Shown here: positions 36,533 through 46,221 of the stretch, piece after piece | How positions within the stretch are numbered: the stretch's first letter is position 1 | Layout: each line of letters opens with the position of its first letter | Source: Taklimakanibacter lacteus | GTDB taxonomy: Bacteria > Pseudomonadota > Alphaproteobacteria > Rhizobiales > Aestuariivirgaceae | Assembly: GCA_003576695.1 (NCBI GenBank) | Contig: QOZQ01000009.1 | Location: 62,001-126,000, forward strand | DNA length: 64,000 nucleotides | Reading direction: 5' to 3' | The notes under the pieces: model-generated | Seen by the model: the letters and a program-made list of their open reading frames with translations, nothing else | What the model was told of the DNA's origin: nothing | Databases searched by the model: none | Made by a program: the position numbers and the translations under genes

Positions 36533-36850
36533 ATGAAACGATTGTTGATTGCGGCGGGATTGATGCTGGTCGCGGGCCCGGCCCATGCGACGTCGGGGCC
36601 GGGCTGCCTGATCGTCACGGGTGTTGCCGCCAATGACGTGCTCAATATGCGCGCAGGCCCCGGCACGTCCCATCCGGTGGTCGATGTGCTGCCGCCCGGC
36701 AATCACGGTATCATCCATCTCGATGGTCCCTGCGTGCCCAAATCGGTGAAGCCCGCCTCGCGCTGGTGCAAGGTGTCGCATTACAATGGCGACAAGGTCA
36801 CCAAGGGCTGGATCAAGCGACGCTTCACCATCGACAGCGATTGTCCGTAA
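36533..36850 (+). CDS. Small exported SH3-domain protein
   Basis: A 105-aa protein with a signal peptide (MKRLLIAAGLMLVAGPAHA) and one bacterial SH3 domain (DVLNMRAGPGTSHPVVDVLP, SRWCKVSHYNGDKVTKGWIKRRF). Four cysteines after the signal could form disulfides. Such domains bind cell-wall peptides. GGGGAGGAAA precedes the ATG. It converges on the methyltransferase gene. Confidence 0.8.
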   Translation: MKRLLIAAGLMLVAGPAHATSGPGCLIVTGVAANDVLNMRAGPGTSHPVVDVLPPGNHGIIHLDGPCVPKSVKPASRWCKVSHYNGDKVTKGWIKRRFTIDSDCP

Positions 36851-36853
36851 GAT

Positions 36854-37612
36854 CTAGGCGAGTTCGGGGCGTTTGATCTCGTAGAGCATCAGCGCGCTGG
36901 CGGTCGCGACATTCAGGGATTCGGCCGCTCCCGGCATCGGGATGCGCACCGAGACATTCGCTTTCGCGGCAAGGGCCGGCGACAGCCCGCTTCCTTCGCT
37001 GCCCATGAGCAGCAATGTCGGCCTTGGATAGAGGCGGCGGAAATCGGCCCTGGCATCGGCGGCGGTGGCGACGATCTCGCCCGGCCATTCATCCAGCGCG
37101 CTTAGGAACTTGGCGGTCGGCAGGCGGGTGAGGGCAACGCCGAAAAGCGAGCCCATGGTGGCGCGCACGGCCTCGGGCGAGAAGGGATCGCAGCTTTCGC
37201 CGAGAAGCACGATATGGCGCACCCCCACCGCATCGGCCGTGCGGATGATGGTGCCGAGATTGCCGGGATCGCGGATGTCCTCGAGCGCCAGGACGATCGG
37301 CGCGTCCCTGGCGAAGGGCGTGAGGAGAGCCGACTGCCTGAAGACCCCGATGAGGCCGGAGGGATTGTTCTGCTGGCTGAGGCGCGCCATCACGGCATCG
37401 GATACGCGGATATCGCGCGCCTGGCCCCAATCCTGCGGTCCCGAGACCGAAAGAACCTGATCGGGGGCGATGCCGGCGAGGCGCGCCCGCTCGAGCGCCC
37501 GCGCCCCCTCGGCGACGAACAGCCCCGTTTCCTGGCGGTGCTTTTTCTCCGCGAGCGCCCGAACCGCCTTGACCGTCGGGTTCTGGGCGCTGGTGATGAT
37601 CTCAACCGCCAT
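36854..37612 (-). CDS. TrmH/SpoU-family RNA 2'-O-methyltransferase
   Basis: A 252-aa SPOUT methyltransferase acting on rRNA or tRNA. Motif 1 is DIRDPGNLGTIIRTADAVG, motif 2 LLLMGSEGSGLSP, motif 3 VRIPMPGAAESLNVATASALMLYE. An N-terminal substrate-binding domain (QNPTVKAVRALAEKK) is present. The exact RNA target cannot be told; it is closer to RlmB than to TrmL. Confidence 0.88.
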   Translation of the reverse strand: MAVEIITSAQNPTVKAVRALAEKKHRQETGLFVAEGARALERARLAGIAPDQVLSVSGPQDWGQARDIRVSDAVMARLSQQNNPSGLIGVFRQSALLTPFARDAPIVLALEDIRDPGNLGTIIRTADAVGVRHIVLLGESCDPFSPEAVRATMGSLFGVALTRLPTAKFLSALDEWPGEIVATAADARADFRRLYPRPTLLLMGSEGSGLSPALAAKANVSVRIPMPGAAESLNVATASALMLYEIKRPELA

Positions 37613-37658
37613 GGGCGGTTCCGGCCGGGCGTCGGGATTGTCTCATTGGATTGTCACC

Positions 37659-37687
37659 CTAAACATTTGGAATCGTTTAGCCTAAAC
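37659..37687 (+). promoter_or_regulatory. CTAAAC/GTTTAG repeats just before the molybdopterin oxidoreductase gene
   Basis: CTAAAC is at 37659-37664 and 37682-37687, with GTTTAG at 37675-37680. The last two form GTTTAGCCTAAAC, a 13-bp palindrome with one central base, only 7 bases upstream of the ATG. This could be an operator or, in the mRNA, a hairpin over the ribosome site. Confidence 0.4.
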
Positions 37688-37694
37688 TGGGGCC

Positions 37695-39785
37695 ATGAAC
37701 ATCAGGACAAATATCAAGATCGGCCGGTCGGTCTGCCCGCATGACTGTCCCTCGGCCTGCGCGCTCGATGTGGAACTGCTCGACGCCAATACCATCGGGC
37801 GCGTACGCGGCGCCAAGGACAACAGCTACACGCTGGGCGTCATTTGCGAGAAGGTCGGGCGCTATGCCGAGCGCATCCACCATCCCGACCGCCTGCTTCA
37901 CCCGCTGAAGCGCAAGGGCGCCAAGGGCGAGGGGCAGTGGCAGCGCCTGTCCTGGGACGATGCGATGGGCGAGGTGGCGGAAGCCTTTCTGAACGCCGAG
38001 GCGCGCCACGGCGCGCAAGCGGTCTGGCCCTATCAATATGCCGGCACCATGGGGCTGGTGATGCGCGACGGCATCCATCGCCTGCGCCATGCCAAGAAAT
38101 ATTCCGGCCTCTATGACACCTTCTGCGTGGCGCTCTCGTGGCCCGGCTACCTCGCCGGCTGCGGCCGCATGACCGGCTCTGACCCGCGCGAGATGCAGAA
38201 ATCCGACCTGATCGTGATCTGGGGCACCAATCCGGTGAACACGCAGGTCAATGTGATGACCCATGCCGCCATCGCCCGGAAATCGCGGGGCGCCAGGATC
38301 GCCTGCGTCGATATCTATGAGACGGGCACGATGAAGCAGGCGGATGTGAAGATGATCATCCGCCCGGGCACCGATGGGGCACTCGCCTGCGCCGTCATGC
38401 ATGTGCTTTTCCGCGACGGCTATGCCGACCGCGCCTATCTCGAAAAATACACTGACGTGCCGCATGAATTCGAAGCGCATCTGAAGACGCGCACGCCCGC
38501 ATGGGCGGCCGCCATTTGCGGCTGCCCTTCATCCGAGATCGAGGCTTTCGCGAAGCTCATCGGTGAGACGAAGCGCACTTATCTGCGCATCGGCTATGGC
38601 TTCACCCGCTCGCGCAACGGCGCGGTCAACATGCATGCGGTGACGGCGATCGCCGCGGTGACGGGCTCCTGGCAGTATGAAGGCGGCGGCGCCCTTCATT
38701 CGAACAGCGGCATGTACAGGTGGAACAAGACGATGATCGAGGGGCTCGACCGCCGCGATCCGTCCGTCCGCCAGCTCGATCAGAGCCGCATCGGCCCGGT
38801 TCTGCTGAACAACCCCTATGACCTCGCCGGCGGTCCGCCGGTCACCGCGATGATCGTGCAGAACACCAACCCGGCCTCGGTGGCGCCCGACCAGACCAAG
38901 GTCAGGCAGGGGCTGATGCGCGAGGACCTGTTCGTCTGCGTGCATGAGCAGTTCATGACCGAGACGGCGCAGCTCGCCGACATCGTGCTGCCGGCGACGA
39001 TGTTCCTCGAGCATGACGACCTCTATCAGGGCGGCGGCCACCAGCACATCATGCTGGGCGCCAAGCTGGTCGAGCCGCCGGGCGAATGCCGCAACAATCA
39101 CGACGTCATTGCCGATCTCGCCCGCCGCGTCGGCGCCGAGCATCCGGGCTTCGCCATGAGCCCGCGCGAGCTCATCGACTGGACGCTGAAGAATTCGAAC
39201 CGGCCCGATCTCGCCGCGCTCGATCGCGATACCTGGATCGATGTGCAGCAGGATTTCGAGAGCGCTCATTTCCTCAATGGCTTCGGCCATCCGGACAAGA
39301 AGTTCCGCTTCAAGCCGGATTGGAAGGCGGCGCGCTTCAAGGCAGGGATAGGGCCCTTCGGCCCGGTCGACGACATGCCTGCGATGCCCGATCACTGGGA
39401 GGTCATCGAGGAGGCTAACGAGGCCTATCCCTTCCGCCTGGCGACGAGCCCGGCGCGCACCTTCCTCAATTCGACCTTCAATGAGACGCCCTCGTCGCTG
39501 AAGCGCGAGGGCAGGCCCACCGTCTTCGTCCATCCCGACGATCTGGCACGGCTCGGCCTCAAGGATGGCGACAAGGTGCGGCTCGGCAGCGCCCGGGGCG
39601 TGGTCACCTTGCATGCCCAGGCGATGGAGGGGGTGCGCCGCGGCGTCCTCATCGCGGAATCGATCTGGCCGAACGAGGCCTTCGAGGACGGCAAGGGCAT
39701 CAACACGCTGACCGGCTGCGACCAGCCGGCCCCGGCGGCGGGCGGCGCCTTCCACGACAATCGGGTGTGGCTCAAAGGGGCGTGA
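37695..39785 (+). CDS. Molybdopterin oxidoreductase (DMSO-reductase family) with a [4Fe-4S] cluster
   Basis: A 696-aa catalytic subunit. An iron-sulfur motif is at the N-terminus: Cys14, Cys18, Cys22 and Cys51 (VCPHDCPSAC, then GVICEK). MoCo-domain stretches are ADIVLPATMFLEHDDLY and the C-terminal dinucleotide-binding region (FRLATSPARTFLNSTFNE, LNEAF-type region, LTGCDQPAPA). There is no twin-arginine signal, so it is cytoplasmic. No electron-transfer partner gene is next to it. The substrate is unknown. Confidence 0.9.
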   Translation: MNIRTNIKIGRSVCPHDCPSACALDVELLDANTIGRVRGAKDNSYTLGVICEKVGRYAERIHHPDRLLHPLKRKGAKGEGQWQRLSWDDAMGEVAEAFLNAEARHGAQAVWPYQYAGTMGLVMRDGIHRLRHAKKYSGLYDTFCVALSWPGYLAGCGRMTGSDPREMQKSDLIVIWGTNPVNTQVNVMTHAAIARKSRGARIACVDIYETGTMKQADVKMIIRPGTDGALACAVMHVLFRDGYADRAYLEKYTDVPHEFEAHLKTRTPAWAAAICGCPSSEIEAFAKLIGETKRTYLRIGYGFTRSRNGAVNMHAVTAIAAVTGSWQYEGGGALHSNSGMYRWNKTMIEGLDRRDPSVRQLDQSRIGPVLLNNPYDLAGGPPVTAMIVQNTNPASVAPDQTKVRQGLMREDLFVCVHEQFMTETAQLADIVLPATMFLEHDDLYQGGGHQHIMLGAKLVEPPGECRNNHDVIADLARRVGAEHPGFAMSPRELIDWTLKNSNRPDLAALDRDTWIDVQQDFESAHFLNGFGHPDKKFRFKPDWKAARFKAGIGPFGPVDDMPAMPDHWEVIEEANEAYPFRLATSPARTFLNSTFNETPSSLKREGRPTVFVHPDDLARLGLKDGDKVRLGSARGVVTLHAQAMEGVRRGVLIAESIWPNEAFEDGKGINTLTGCDQPAPAAGGAFHDNRVWLKGA

Positions 39786-39789
39786 GCCA

Positions 39790-39821
39790 GAGCAAATCCC
39801 GCCGAAGTTGAAGACTTTGGC
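39790..39821. repeat. Intergenic palindromic repeat (copy B)
   Basis: GAGCAAATCCC (39790-39800) is followed directly by a 21-mer (39801-39821). That 21-mer is the reverse complement of the one at 18716-18736 with two mismatches. In copy A the two parts are separated by four bases and the 21-mer is in the other orientation. Confidence 0.55.
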
Positions 39822-39965
39822 AGGGCGCGTAATCCCGACATGAACGCCAGATGAACGGGGCGGTCAGCCGGCGCTCAGCCAGGCTGTGGCACTGTCGCCT
39901 GCAAGTTGGGCACTTATCCATCTCTCGCGCGAGAGGTGGCCTATTGGCTGAGAGAGGATTTCACC

Positions 39966-40184
39966 ATGAACCGCCTCATTTTGGGGGGCCTGCTGCTGAC
40001 AGCCATGCTGGCCGGGCCGGCTCTGGCCAAGGACAAGCCGAAGCTTGCCAAGGAAACCCGCGACGCGGCGCAGATCACCCAGGAGAACATCGTCAAGATG
40101 AAGCTCAAGCGGGTAACTCCGAACCCGAATCAGAACCTGGTCCCGTCGCTGCCGCACCCGCAGCCGGTAAATCCCGGCGGCTGA
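39966..40184 (+). CDS. Small exported protein, unknown
   Basis: A 72-aa protein with a clear signal peptide (LILGGLLLTAMLAGPALA) and a short Lys-rich mature part (KDKPKLAKETRDAAQITQEN) ending in a Pro/Asn-rich tail. I recognise no family. GAGAGGA precedes the ATG. The perfect palindrome CTCTCGCGCGAGAG lies 30 bases upstream (39922-39935). Confidence 0.65.
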   Translation: MNRLILGGLLLTAMLAGPALAKDKPKLAKETRDAAQITQENIVKMKLKRVTPNPNQNLVPSLPHPQPVNPGG

Positions 40185-40273
40185 GGACAATTGAATCAAG
40201 GACTTAGGCTTGTGGCCTAAACCCTTGAAAAGAATCATTTTCCCAAACTGAGAATCAGCACACATTTCCCGCC

Positions 40274-40381
40274 ATGCACACCCGCCGCGCCACTCTGCCA
40301 GCCCACTGGTTTCTGATCATGGCCGCTATTCTGATGGCCGCGACCGCAGCGCCTTTGGCCATGCTCGCCGTGCCGGTCTAG
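40274..40381 (+). CDS. Candidate 35-residue single-span membrane peptide
   Basis: ATG at 40274 opens 35 codons: a basic start (MHTRRATLPAHW) and one hydrophobic span (FLIMAAILMAATAAPLAML). No convincing ribosome site precedes it. It lies in the gap before the WYL regulator. Probability of being real is modest. Confidence 0.3.
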   Translation: MHTRRATLPAHWFLIMAAILMAATAAPLAMLAVPV

Positions 40382-40407
40382 CTTACCGCCACGCTCCTGC
40401 CAGTCTC

Positions 40408-40436
40408 CTGACATAACCTGTCAGCAGCCCTATAAT
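40408..40436 (+). promoter_or_regulatory. Promoter with overlapping palindromic operator of the WYL regulator
   Basis: CTGACA (40408-40413) and TATAAT (40431-40436) are spaced by exactly 17 bases, a near-ideal sigma-70 promoter 11 bases before the ATG. The palindrome CTGACATAACCTGTCAG (40408-40424) overlaps the -35 box, so a repressor bound there would block transcription. Autoregulation by the WYL protein is the simplest reading. Confidence 0.6.
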
Positions 40437-40447
40437 AAGGTCTGCTC

Positions 40448-41161
40448 ATGAGACGCGCAGACAGACTTCTCCAGGTGCTTCAGATCATGCGCCGCCACCG
40501 GCGGCCGGTGACCGGCGAAACCATGGCCGAGGAGCTGGAAGTCTCGCTGCGCACCGTCTATCGCGACATCAATTCCCTCGTCACCCAGGGCGTGCCGATC
40601 CGCGGCGAAGCCGGCATCGGCTATGTGCTGGGCGAGGGCTTCGACATGCCGCCTCTGATGTTCACCGTCGATGAGCTCGAGGCGGTGATGCTGGGCCTGC
40701 GCTGGGTGACAAGGCGCGGCGACGGCCAGCTGTCGCGCGCGGCGCGCGATTCCGTCGCCAAGATCGGCGCCGTCCTGCCCGAGGGCTTGAAACCCTTCCT
40801 GTTCGATGCCGGCCTCGTGGTGCCGCCGCGCGAGGAGCGCGCCGCGGATGCCGTCGATGTCGCCGCCCTGCGCAGCGCCATCCGCGAGAGCCGCAAGGTC
40901 GCCATCCGGTACCGCGACGAGCTCGAGCGTCCGAGCGAGCGCACCATCTGGCCGATCGGCATCGCTTATTACGAGGCGACGCGCAACATCATCGCCTGGT
41001 GCGAATTGCGCACCGCCTTCCGCCATTTCCGCACCGACCGCATCTCGCATTTCGACATATTGAAGGACCGCTATCCCAAGCGCCGCAAGGCGCTGCTCAA
41101 GGAATGGCAGGACGAATTGCGCGCCGAGCAGGAAAAGCCCGATCTCGACGTGTTTCTCTAG
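40448..41161 (+). CDS. WYL-domain transcriptional regulator (YafY type)
   Basis: A 237-aa regulator. An N-terminal HTH (RRADRLLQVLQIMRRHRRPVTGETMAEELEVSLRTVYRDINSL) is followed by a linker and a WYL ligand-binding domain (VAIRYRDELERPSERTIWPIGIAYYEATRNIIAWCELRTAFRHFRTDRI). YafY-type regulators often control neighbouring small metabolic genes. No obvious target is adjacent, but its own promoter carries a palindrome. The last base positions overlap a remnant frame on the other strand. Confidence 0.88.
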   Translation: MRRADRLLQVLQIMRRHRRPVTGETMAEELEVSLRTVYRDINSLVTQGVPIRGEAGIGYVLGEGFDMPPLMFTVDELEAVMLGLRWVTRRGDGQLSRAARDSVAKIGAVLPEGLKPFLFDAGLVVPPREERAADAVDVAALRSAIRESRKVAIRYRDELERPSERTIWPIGIAYYEATRNIIAWCELRTAFRHFRTDRISHFDILKDRYPKRRKALLKEWQDELRAEQEKPDLDVFL

Positions 41162-41304
41162 TCGGCATCGTCTCGTTTCACTGCTGCGGCTCGCCGAGCT
41201 GCAAAAGCCGCCTGGACCTCCTCGTTCGAACGGCCTCTTCCTGCGATCATTGACGTACGCGCGATGCTGACTTTGCGGAGCAGGAATGTCTCATAGTCTG
41301 ACAG
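41158..41304 (-). pseudogene. Candidate antitoxin remnant (3' fragment)
   Basis: A 48-codon minus-strand frame reads LSDYETFLLRKVSIARTSM then AGRGRSNEEVQAAFAARR and stops at 41158. It resembles the C-terminal half of small antitoxin-like proteins next to RelE/ParE toxins. It has no ATG start before the in-frame stop at 41305, and a palindromic element lies 60 bases further. The upstream part is missing, so it looks like a broken gene. The family assignment is from memory and uncertain. Confidence 0.4.
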
Positions 41305-41365
41305 CTAGTTCTGTATCGGCCCTCTCCAAGTACACGAAGCATGCAGAGTCTATACCTTATCCGTC

Positions 41366-41463
41366 AACCGTCACCCCGGCGAAAGCCGGGCCCAGCGAAG
41401 CGCGGGAAGCGCCGCCCGGATGATTCTAGTCAGGGGGTCCCGGCTTTCGCCGGGATGACGGTT
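41366..41463. repeat. MITE-like palindromic element with 25-bp terminal inverted repeats
   Basis: Bases 41366-41390 and 41439-41463 are inverted repeats with 24 of 25 positions matching. They contain CCCGGCGAAAGCCGGG and CCCGGCTTTCGCCGGG, a type widespread in proteobacterial intergenic DNA. The whole unit is 98 bases, encodes no protein and can fold into one long hairpin with inner stems. It lies between an antitoxin remnant and the purN 3' end. Confidence 0.75.
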
Positions 41464-41474
41464 ATTGAGGAGCG

Positions 41475-41543
41475 TCAATCAGCAATCACGTTCCCGCGAT
41501 AGGCGAGCGTCTCACGCCACGGGATGAAGAATTTCTCGAGCAT
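41475..41543 (-). CDS. Candidate 22-residue open frame behind purN
   Basis: An ATG at 41543, four bases after the purN stop, opens 22 codons (MLEKFFIPWRETLAYRG...). No ribosome site is clear. It may be real and coupled to purN or chance; its end abuts the palindromic element. Confidence 0.25.
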   Translation of the reverse strand: MLEKFFIPWRETLAYRGNVIAD

Positions 41544-41546
41544 GGA

Positions 41547-42193
41547 TCAATGCGCGGGGATGATGACCGGAAGCTTGATATCGGGCGATGTGGCCGTGAG
41601 CTTCTCGCCCTCGATCCGGAACGCGCCCGACACCAGCAGCGCCAGCGCGCGGGGATAGATCTTGTGCTCGGCATCGAGCACGCGCTCGGCCAGTGTTTCG
41701 GCCGTGTCGCTCTTCAGCACCGGCACGCGCGCTTGCGCGATGATCGGCCCGGTATCGACGTCGCTCCTGACCACATGCACCGTGCAGCCATGGCGTGTGA
41801 CGCCGTCCTTCAGGGCCCGCTCATGCGTGTGGAGGCCCTTATAGGCGGGCAGCAGCGAGGGGTGGATATTGATCATCCGGTCGCGCCACGAGGCGACGAA
41901 GCTTTCCGTCATGACCCGCATGAAGCCGGCGCAGGCGACGAACTCGACATCATGGCGCTCGAGCGCGGCGTCGAGCGCCCGGTCGAAGGCGCCGCGCGAC
42001 TCGAATGATTTGTGATCGATGATCTCGGTCGCGATGCCCTGCGCCCTGGCGAAGTCGATGCCTTTGGCGTCCGGGCGGTTGGAGATGACGACGGCGATCT
42101 CGGCCGGATAATTCGGGTCCTTGGCGGCTTCGATGAGCGCCTGCATGTTCGAGCCGCGCCCGGAAATGAGGATGCCGACCTTGCGCCGCCGGC

Positions 42194-42197
<4 letters not shown>
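41547..42197 (-). CDS. purN: Phosphoribosylglycinamide formyltransferase
   Basis: Third step of purine synthesis: transfers formyl from formyl-tetrahydrofolate to GAR. At 216 aa it has [14 protein letters not shown] at the N-terminus, the catalytic Asn/His in [14 protein letters not shown], and the Asp in [14 protein letters not shown]. The ATG at 42197 overlaps the purM stop (ATGA), so purM and purN are coupled. Confidence 0.96.
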
Positions 42198-43279
<1,082 letters not shown>

Positions 43280-43403
43280 GCCGCTAGTTTGCCTCAATGA
43301 TCTTGGATTTCTGCTGGCTCAGATCTGCGTGCCGCGGTGAATAGCCCGAACGGCCCGGCAGATAAAGCGTTCAGTTGAGCGCGGCAGGCAGGTGGAGTTG
43401 TAT

Positions 43404-44528
43404 ATGACGTGCCGTTCCGGAGGGCTGCTTGCAGCCGTCCTCGCCTTGCTGGTCTTTCTTGCGCCCGTCGAAGCCTCGGCCGTCGGTCCGGTCGAGACCG
43501 GGCTGTTCTCGGTCACCGGCGTCCAGGTGGATGTGACCGACACGGACGCCGCCACGGCGCGGACCCGCGCCATCATCGAGGCTCAGGTCAAGGCCTTCTA
43601 TATGCTGGCCGAGCGGCTGGGCTCACCCGAGGCCACTCAGCGCCTGCAGGGCATGGATGCCCGCGATATCGGCCGCATGCTGCGCTCGCTTTCGATCGAG
43701 GAGGAGCGCTCCGGTCCCGGCCGCTATATCGGCAAGCTCACCGTGCGGTTCCTGCCGGGCAAGATCCGTGAGGTCTTCGGCCGCTACGGGATCGATGTCG
43801 TCGAGGACCAGGCTCCGCCGATCGTCGTCCTTCCCCTATGGAAAGGTCCCAATGGCCCGGTGATCTGGGAGGACAATCTGTGGCGCAAAGCCTGGCTCGA
43901 TCTCAAGGCCGAGCAATCCCTGGTGCCGATCATCGTTCCCTTGGGCGACCTCGCGGATACCTCCGCCATCTCTGCCATGGAGGTTGAAGCGGGTGATGCG
44001 ATCAAGCTCGAATCTCTCATGATCCGCTACGAGGCCAAGGCCATTTTGGTGGCGGTCGCCGAGCCCGATCCGCAGGGTGGCATCCACGCTGTGATGCAGG
44101 GCGATTCGCCCCTGGGGCGCATCAACTTCGACAAGGTCTATACGGCCGAGGACGGCACGCTCGAAGGGGCGGCCGCGGCGGCAGCCAAGCGCTTCGATGA
44201 CGTGATGCTGGAAAAGTGGCGATCGGTCAGGATCAAGGTTGCCGCCGATGCGCGCGCCCGGGCGGCGGCCCAGCAGCAGGCGAGCCGGGCCGCCAGTTCC
44301 ATGGCCATCGCCGTTCCCTTTTCCGGCATCTATCAGTGGAACGGCATCCGGGCGCGGCTTCTGGCGACGCCCGGGGTGCTCGGCGTCGACGTCTCGACCA
44401 TTGCCGAGAACGGCGCCGTCATCCAGCTGGCTTTCGCCGATTCGATCCAGGACCTCCAGTCGGCGCTTTCCGGCAGCGGCTTGCGCCTGGTTCAATCGCG
44501 CGGGACATGGGTGCTGCAACCATTGTAA
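43404..44528 (+). CDS. DUF2066 exported protein
   Basis: A 374-aa exported protein. The signal peptide (SGGLLAAVLALLVFLAPVEASA) is followed by the DUF2066 domain: FSVTGVQVDVTDTDAATARTRAIIEAQVKAFYMLAERLG, then LSIEEERSGPGRYIGKLTVRF. The role is unknown; it lies upstream of pgsA in this lineage. AGGTGGAG precedes the ATG at 43404. Confidence 0.82.
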   Translation: MTCRSGGLLAAVLALLVFLAPVEASAVGPVETGLFSVTGVQVDVTDTDAATARTRAIIEAQVKAFYMLAERLGSPEATQRLQGMDARDIGRMLRSLSIEEERSGPGRYIGKLTVRFLPGKIREVFGRYGIDVVEDQAPPIVVLPLWKGPNGPVIWEDNLWRKAWLDLKAEQSLVPIIVPLGDLADTSAISAMEVEAGDAIKLESLMIRYEAKAILVAVAEPDPQGGIHAVMQGDSPLGRINFDKVYTAEDGTLEGAAAAAAKRFDDVMLEKWRSVRIKVAADARARAAAQQQASRAASSMAIAVPFSGIYQWNGIRARLLATPGVLGVDVSTIAENGAVIQLAFADSIQDLQSALSGSGLRLVQSRGTWVLQPL

Positions 44529-44560
44529 GATCGCCCAAAGCAACCAATTCCTCTCGCTGA

Positions 44561-45115
44561 ATGAATCTGCCGAATATCATTACGCTTGGCCGGATTCTCC
44601 TGGTCCCTGTCGCCATCTGGCTGATCGTGGCCGGAGAGTTCGGCTTTGCCTTCCTGGTCTTCATCTCGGCCGGCATCGGTGACGGCATCGATGGCTATAT
44701 CGCCCGGCGCTATGCCATGAAGACGCAACTCGGCGCCTATCTCGATCCGCTCGCCGACAAGCTTCTCCTGGTGTCGATCTATGTTTCGCTGGGATTCCTG
44801 CAGCACATGCCGGCCTGGCTCGTCATCCTCGTCGCTTCGCGCGACGTGCTGATCGTCGGCGCCGTCATCCTGTCCTGGATCCTGGGCAAGCCGCTCAAGA
44901 TGCAGCCCCTCATGGTCAGCAAGGTCAATACGGCCGCCCAGATCGCCTTTGCCGGCGGCCAGCTCGCTGTGCTGGCCTGGATGTCCGACGCCACCTGGTT
45001 CCTCGATGTCGGCAGCGCTGTCGTGGCGGCTCTCACCATCTCTTCCGCCGCCCTTTACATGCGCGAATGGGCCCGCCATATGGCCAATGGAACCGGTACG
45101 AAGGAAACGCCATGA
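44561..45115 (+). CDS. CDP-alcohol phosphatidyltransferase (PgsA-like)
   Basis: A 184-aa integral membrane protein. It has the family motif, D-G-x2-A-R-x8-G-x3-D-x3-D, as DGYIARRYAMKTQLGAYLDPLAD. Enzymes of this type make phosphatidylglycerol phosphate or related phospholipids. PgsA activity is likely but not proven. Its stop overlaps the next start (ATGA). Confidence 0.88.
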   Translation: MNLPNIITLGRILLVPVAIWLIVAGEFGFAFLVFISAGIGDGIDGYIARRYAMKTQLGAYLDPLADKLLLVSIYVSLGFLQHMPAWLVILVASRDVLIVGAVILSWILGKPLKMQPLMVSKVNTAAQIAFAGGQLAVLAWMSDATWFLDVGSAVVAALTISSAALYMREWARHMANGTGTKETP

Positions 45116-46221
45116 CATTGCAGCGCCAGGTGATCTTTTGGACCACGGCGCTCGCCGTCGTCATTCTGGCGCTGTGGCTCCTGGGCGACATCATGCTGCC
45201 CTTCATCGCCGGGCTGGTGCTGGCCTATTTCCTCGATCCGGTGGCCGATGCGCTCGAGCGACTGGGCTTGCCGCGCCTTGCCGCGACTCTCCTGATCCTC
45301 ATTTCGAGCATCGTCGCCTTCGTCGTGCTGCTCGTCCTGCTGTTGCCGGTCCTGGGCGACCAGATCGCACGCTTCGCCACCAACCTGCCGGGCTACATGC
45401 AGGCGTTGGTCGGGCTGTTCAACGAGCTGGCGCCGCAATGGCTGAAGGACATGCTGGCCTCTTCAGGCACCAATCTGCCGGCCTCTTTGTCCGATCTCGC
45501 CGGCAAGGCGGCGGGCTGGCTCGCGGCGATCCTCACCTCGATCCTGTCCGGCAGCCTGGCGCTCGTCAATGTGCTCTCGCTTCTCGTCGTCACCCCGATC
45601 GTCGCCTTCTACATGCTCAACGACTGGGATCATATGGTGGCGAAGGTCGATGGCTGGCTGCCGCGCGATCATCACAATACGGTCCGCGCTCTTGCCCTCC
45701 AGATCGACGAGGCCATGGCGGGCTTCATTCGCGGCCAGGGCACGGTGTGCTTGTCGCTCGGCATCTTCTATGCCGTAGCACTCTCCATAGCGGGCCTGAA
45801 TTTCGGGCTGCTGATCGGGCTGGGCGCCGGCCTCCTGAGCTTCATTCCCTATGTCGGCACCATCATCGGCGGCGTGCTGGCGATCGGCATGGCGCTGATC
45901 CAGTTCTGGCCGGACTGGGTGCAGGTGCTGGTCATCATCGCCATCTTCGCCGCCGGGCAGTTCATCGAGGGCAATTTCCTGTCGCCCTATCTGGTCGGCA
46001 ACCGCATCGGCCTGCACCCGGTCTGGCTGATGTTCGCGCTCTTCGCCTTCGGCTATCTGTTCGGCTTTGTCGGCCTGCTGCTCGCCGTGCCGCTGGCCGC
46101 GGCGGTCGGCGTGCTGGTGCGCTTCGCCCTCCAGCAATATCTGAAAAGCCCGCTCTATCTCGGTGTTCCGACTCAGGAAAAGCCGGCCGCGCCCAAGCGG
46201 CGAAGTGCTGCGAAACACTAG
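45112..46221 (+). CDS. AI-2E family transporter (PerM type)
   Basis: A 369-aa membrane protein with about eight helices. Family stretches are LPFIAGLVLAYFLDPVADALERLG, TPIVAFYMLNDWDHMV, and LIGLGAGLLSFIPYVGTIIGGVLAIGMALIQ, with EGNFLSPYLVGNRIGLHPVWLM near the end. Members are efflux permeases or antiporters; substrate unknown. The hdaA gene starts on the next base after the stop. Confidence 0.88.
   Translation: MTLQRQVIFWTTALAVVILALWLLGDIMLPFIAGLVLAYFLDPVADALERLGLPRLAATLLILISSIVAFVVLLVLLLPVLGDQIARFATNLPGYMQALVGLFNELAPQWLKDMLASSGTNLPASLSDLAGKAAGWLAAILTSILSGSLALVNVLSLLVVTPIVAFYMLNDWDHMVAKVDGWLPRDHHNTVRALALQIDEAMAGFIRGQGTVCLSLGIFYAVALSIAGLNFGLLIGLGAGLLSFIPYVGTIIGGVLAIGMALIQFWPDWVQVLVIIAIFAAGQFIEGNFLSPYLVGNRIGLHPVWLMFALFAFGYLFGFVGLLLAVPLAAAVGVLVRFALQQYLKSPLYLGVPTQEKPAAPKRRSAAKH

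Noticed and set aside
41366-41463. The palindromic element as an ordinary terminator
   Set aside because: At 98 bases with 25-bp inverted ends, no U-run and a widespread core sequence, it fits a repeat element better, although it might also stop transcripts.
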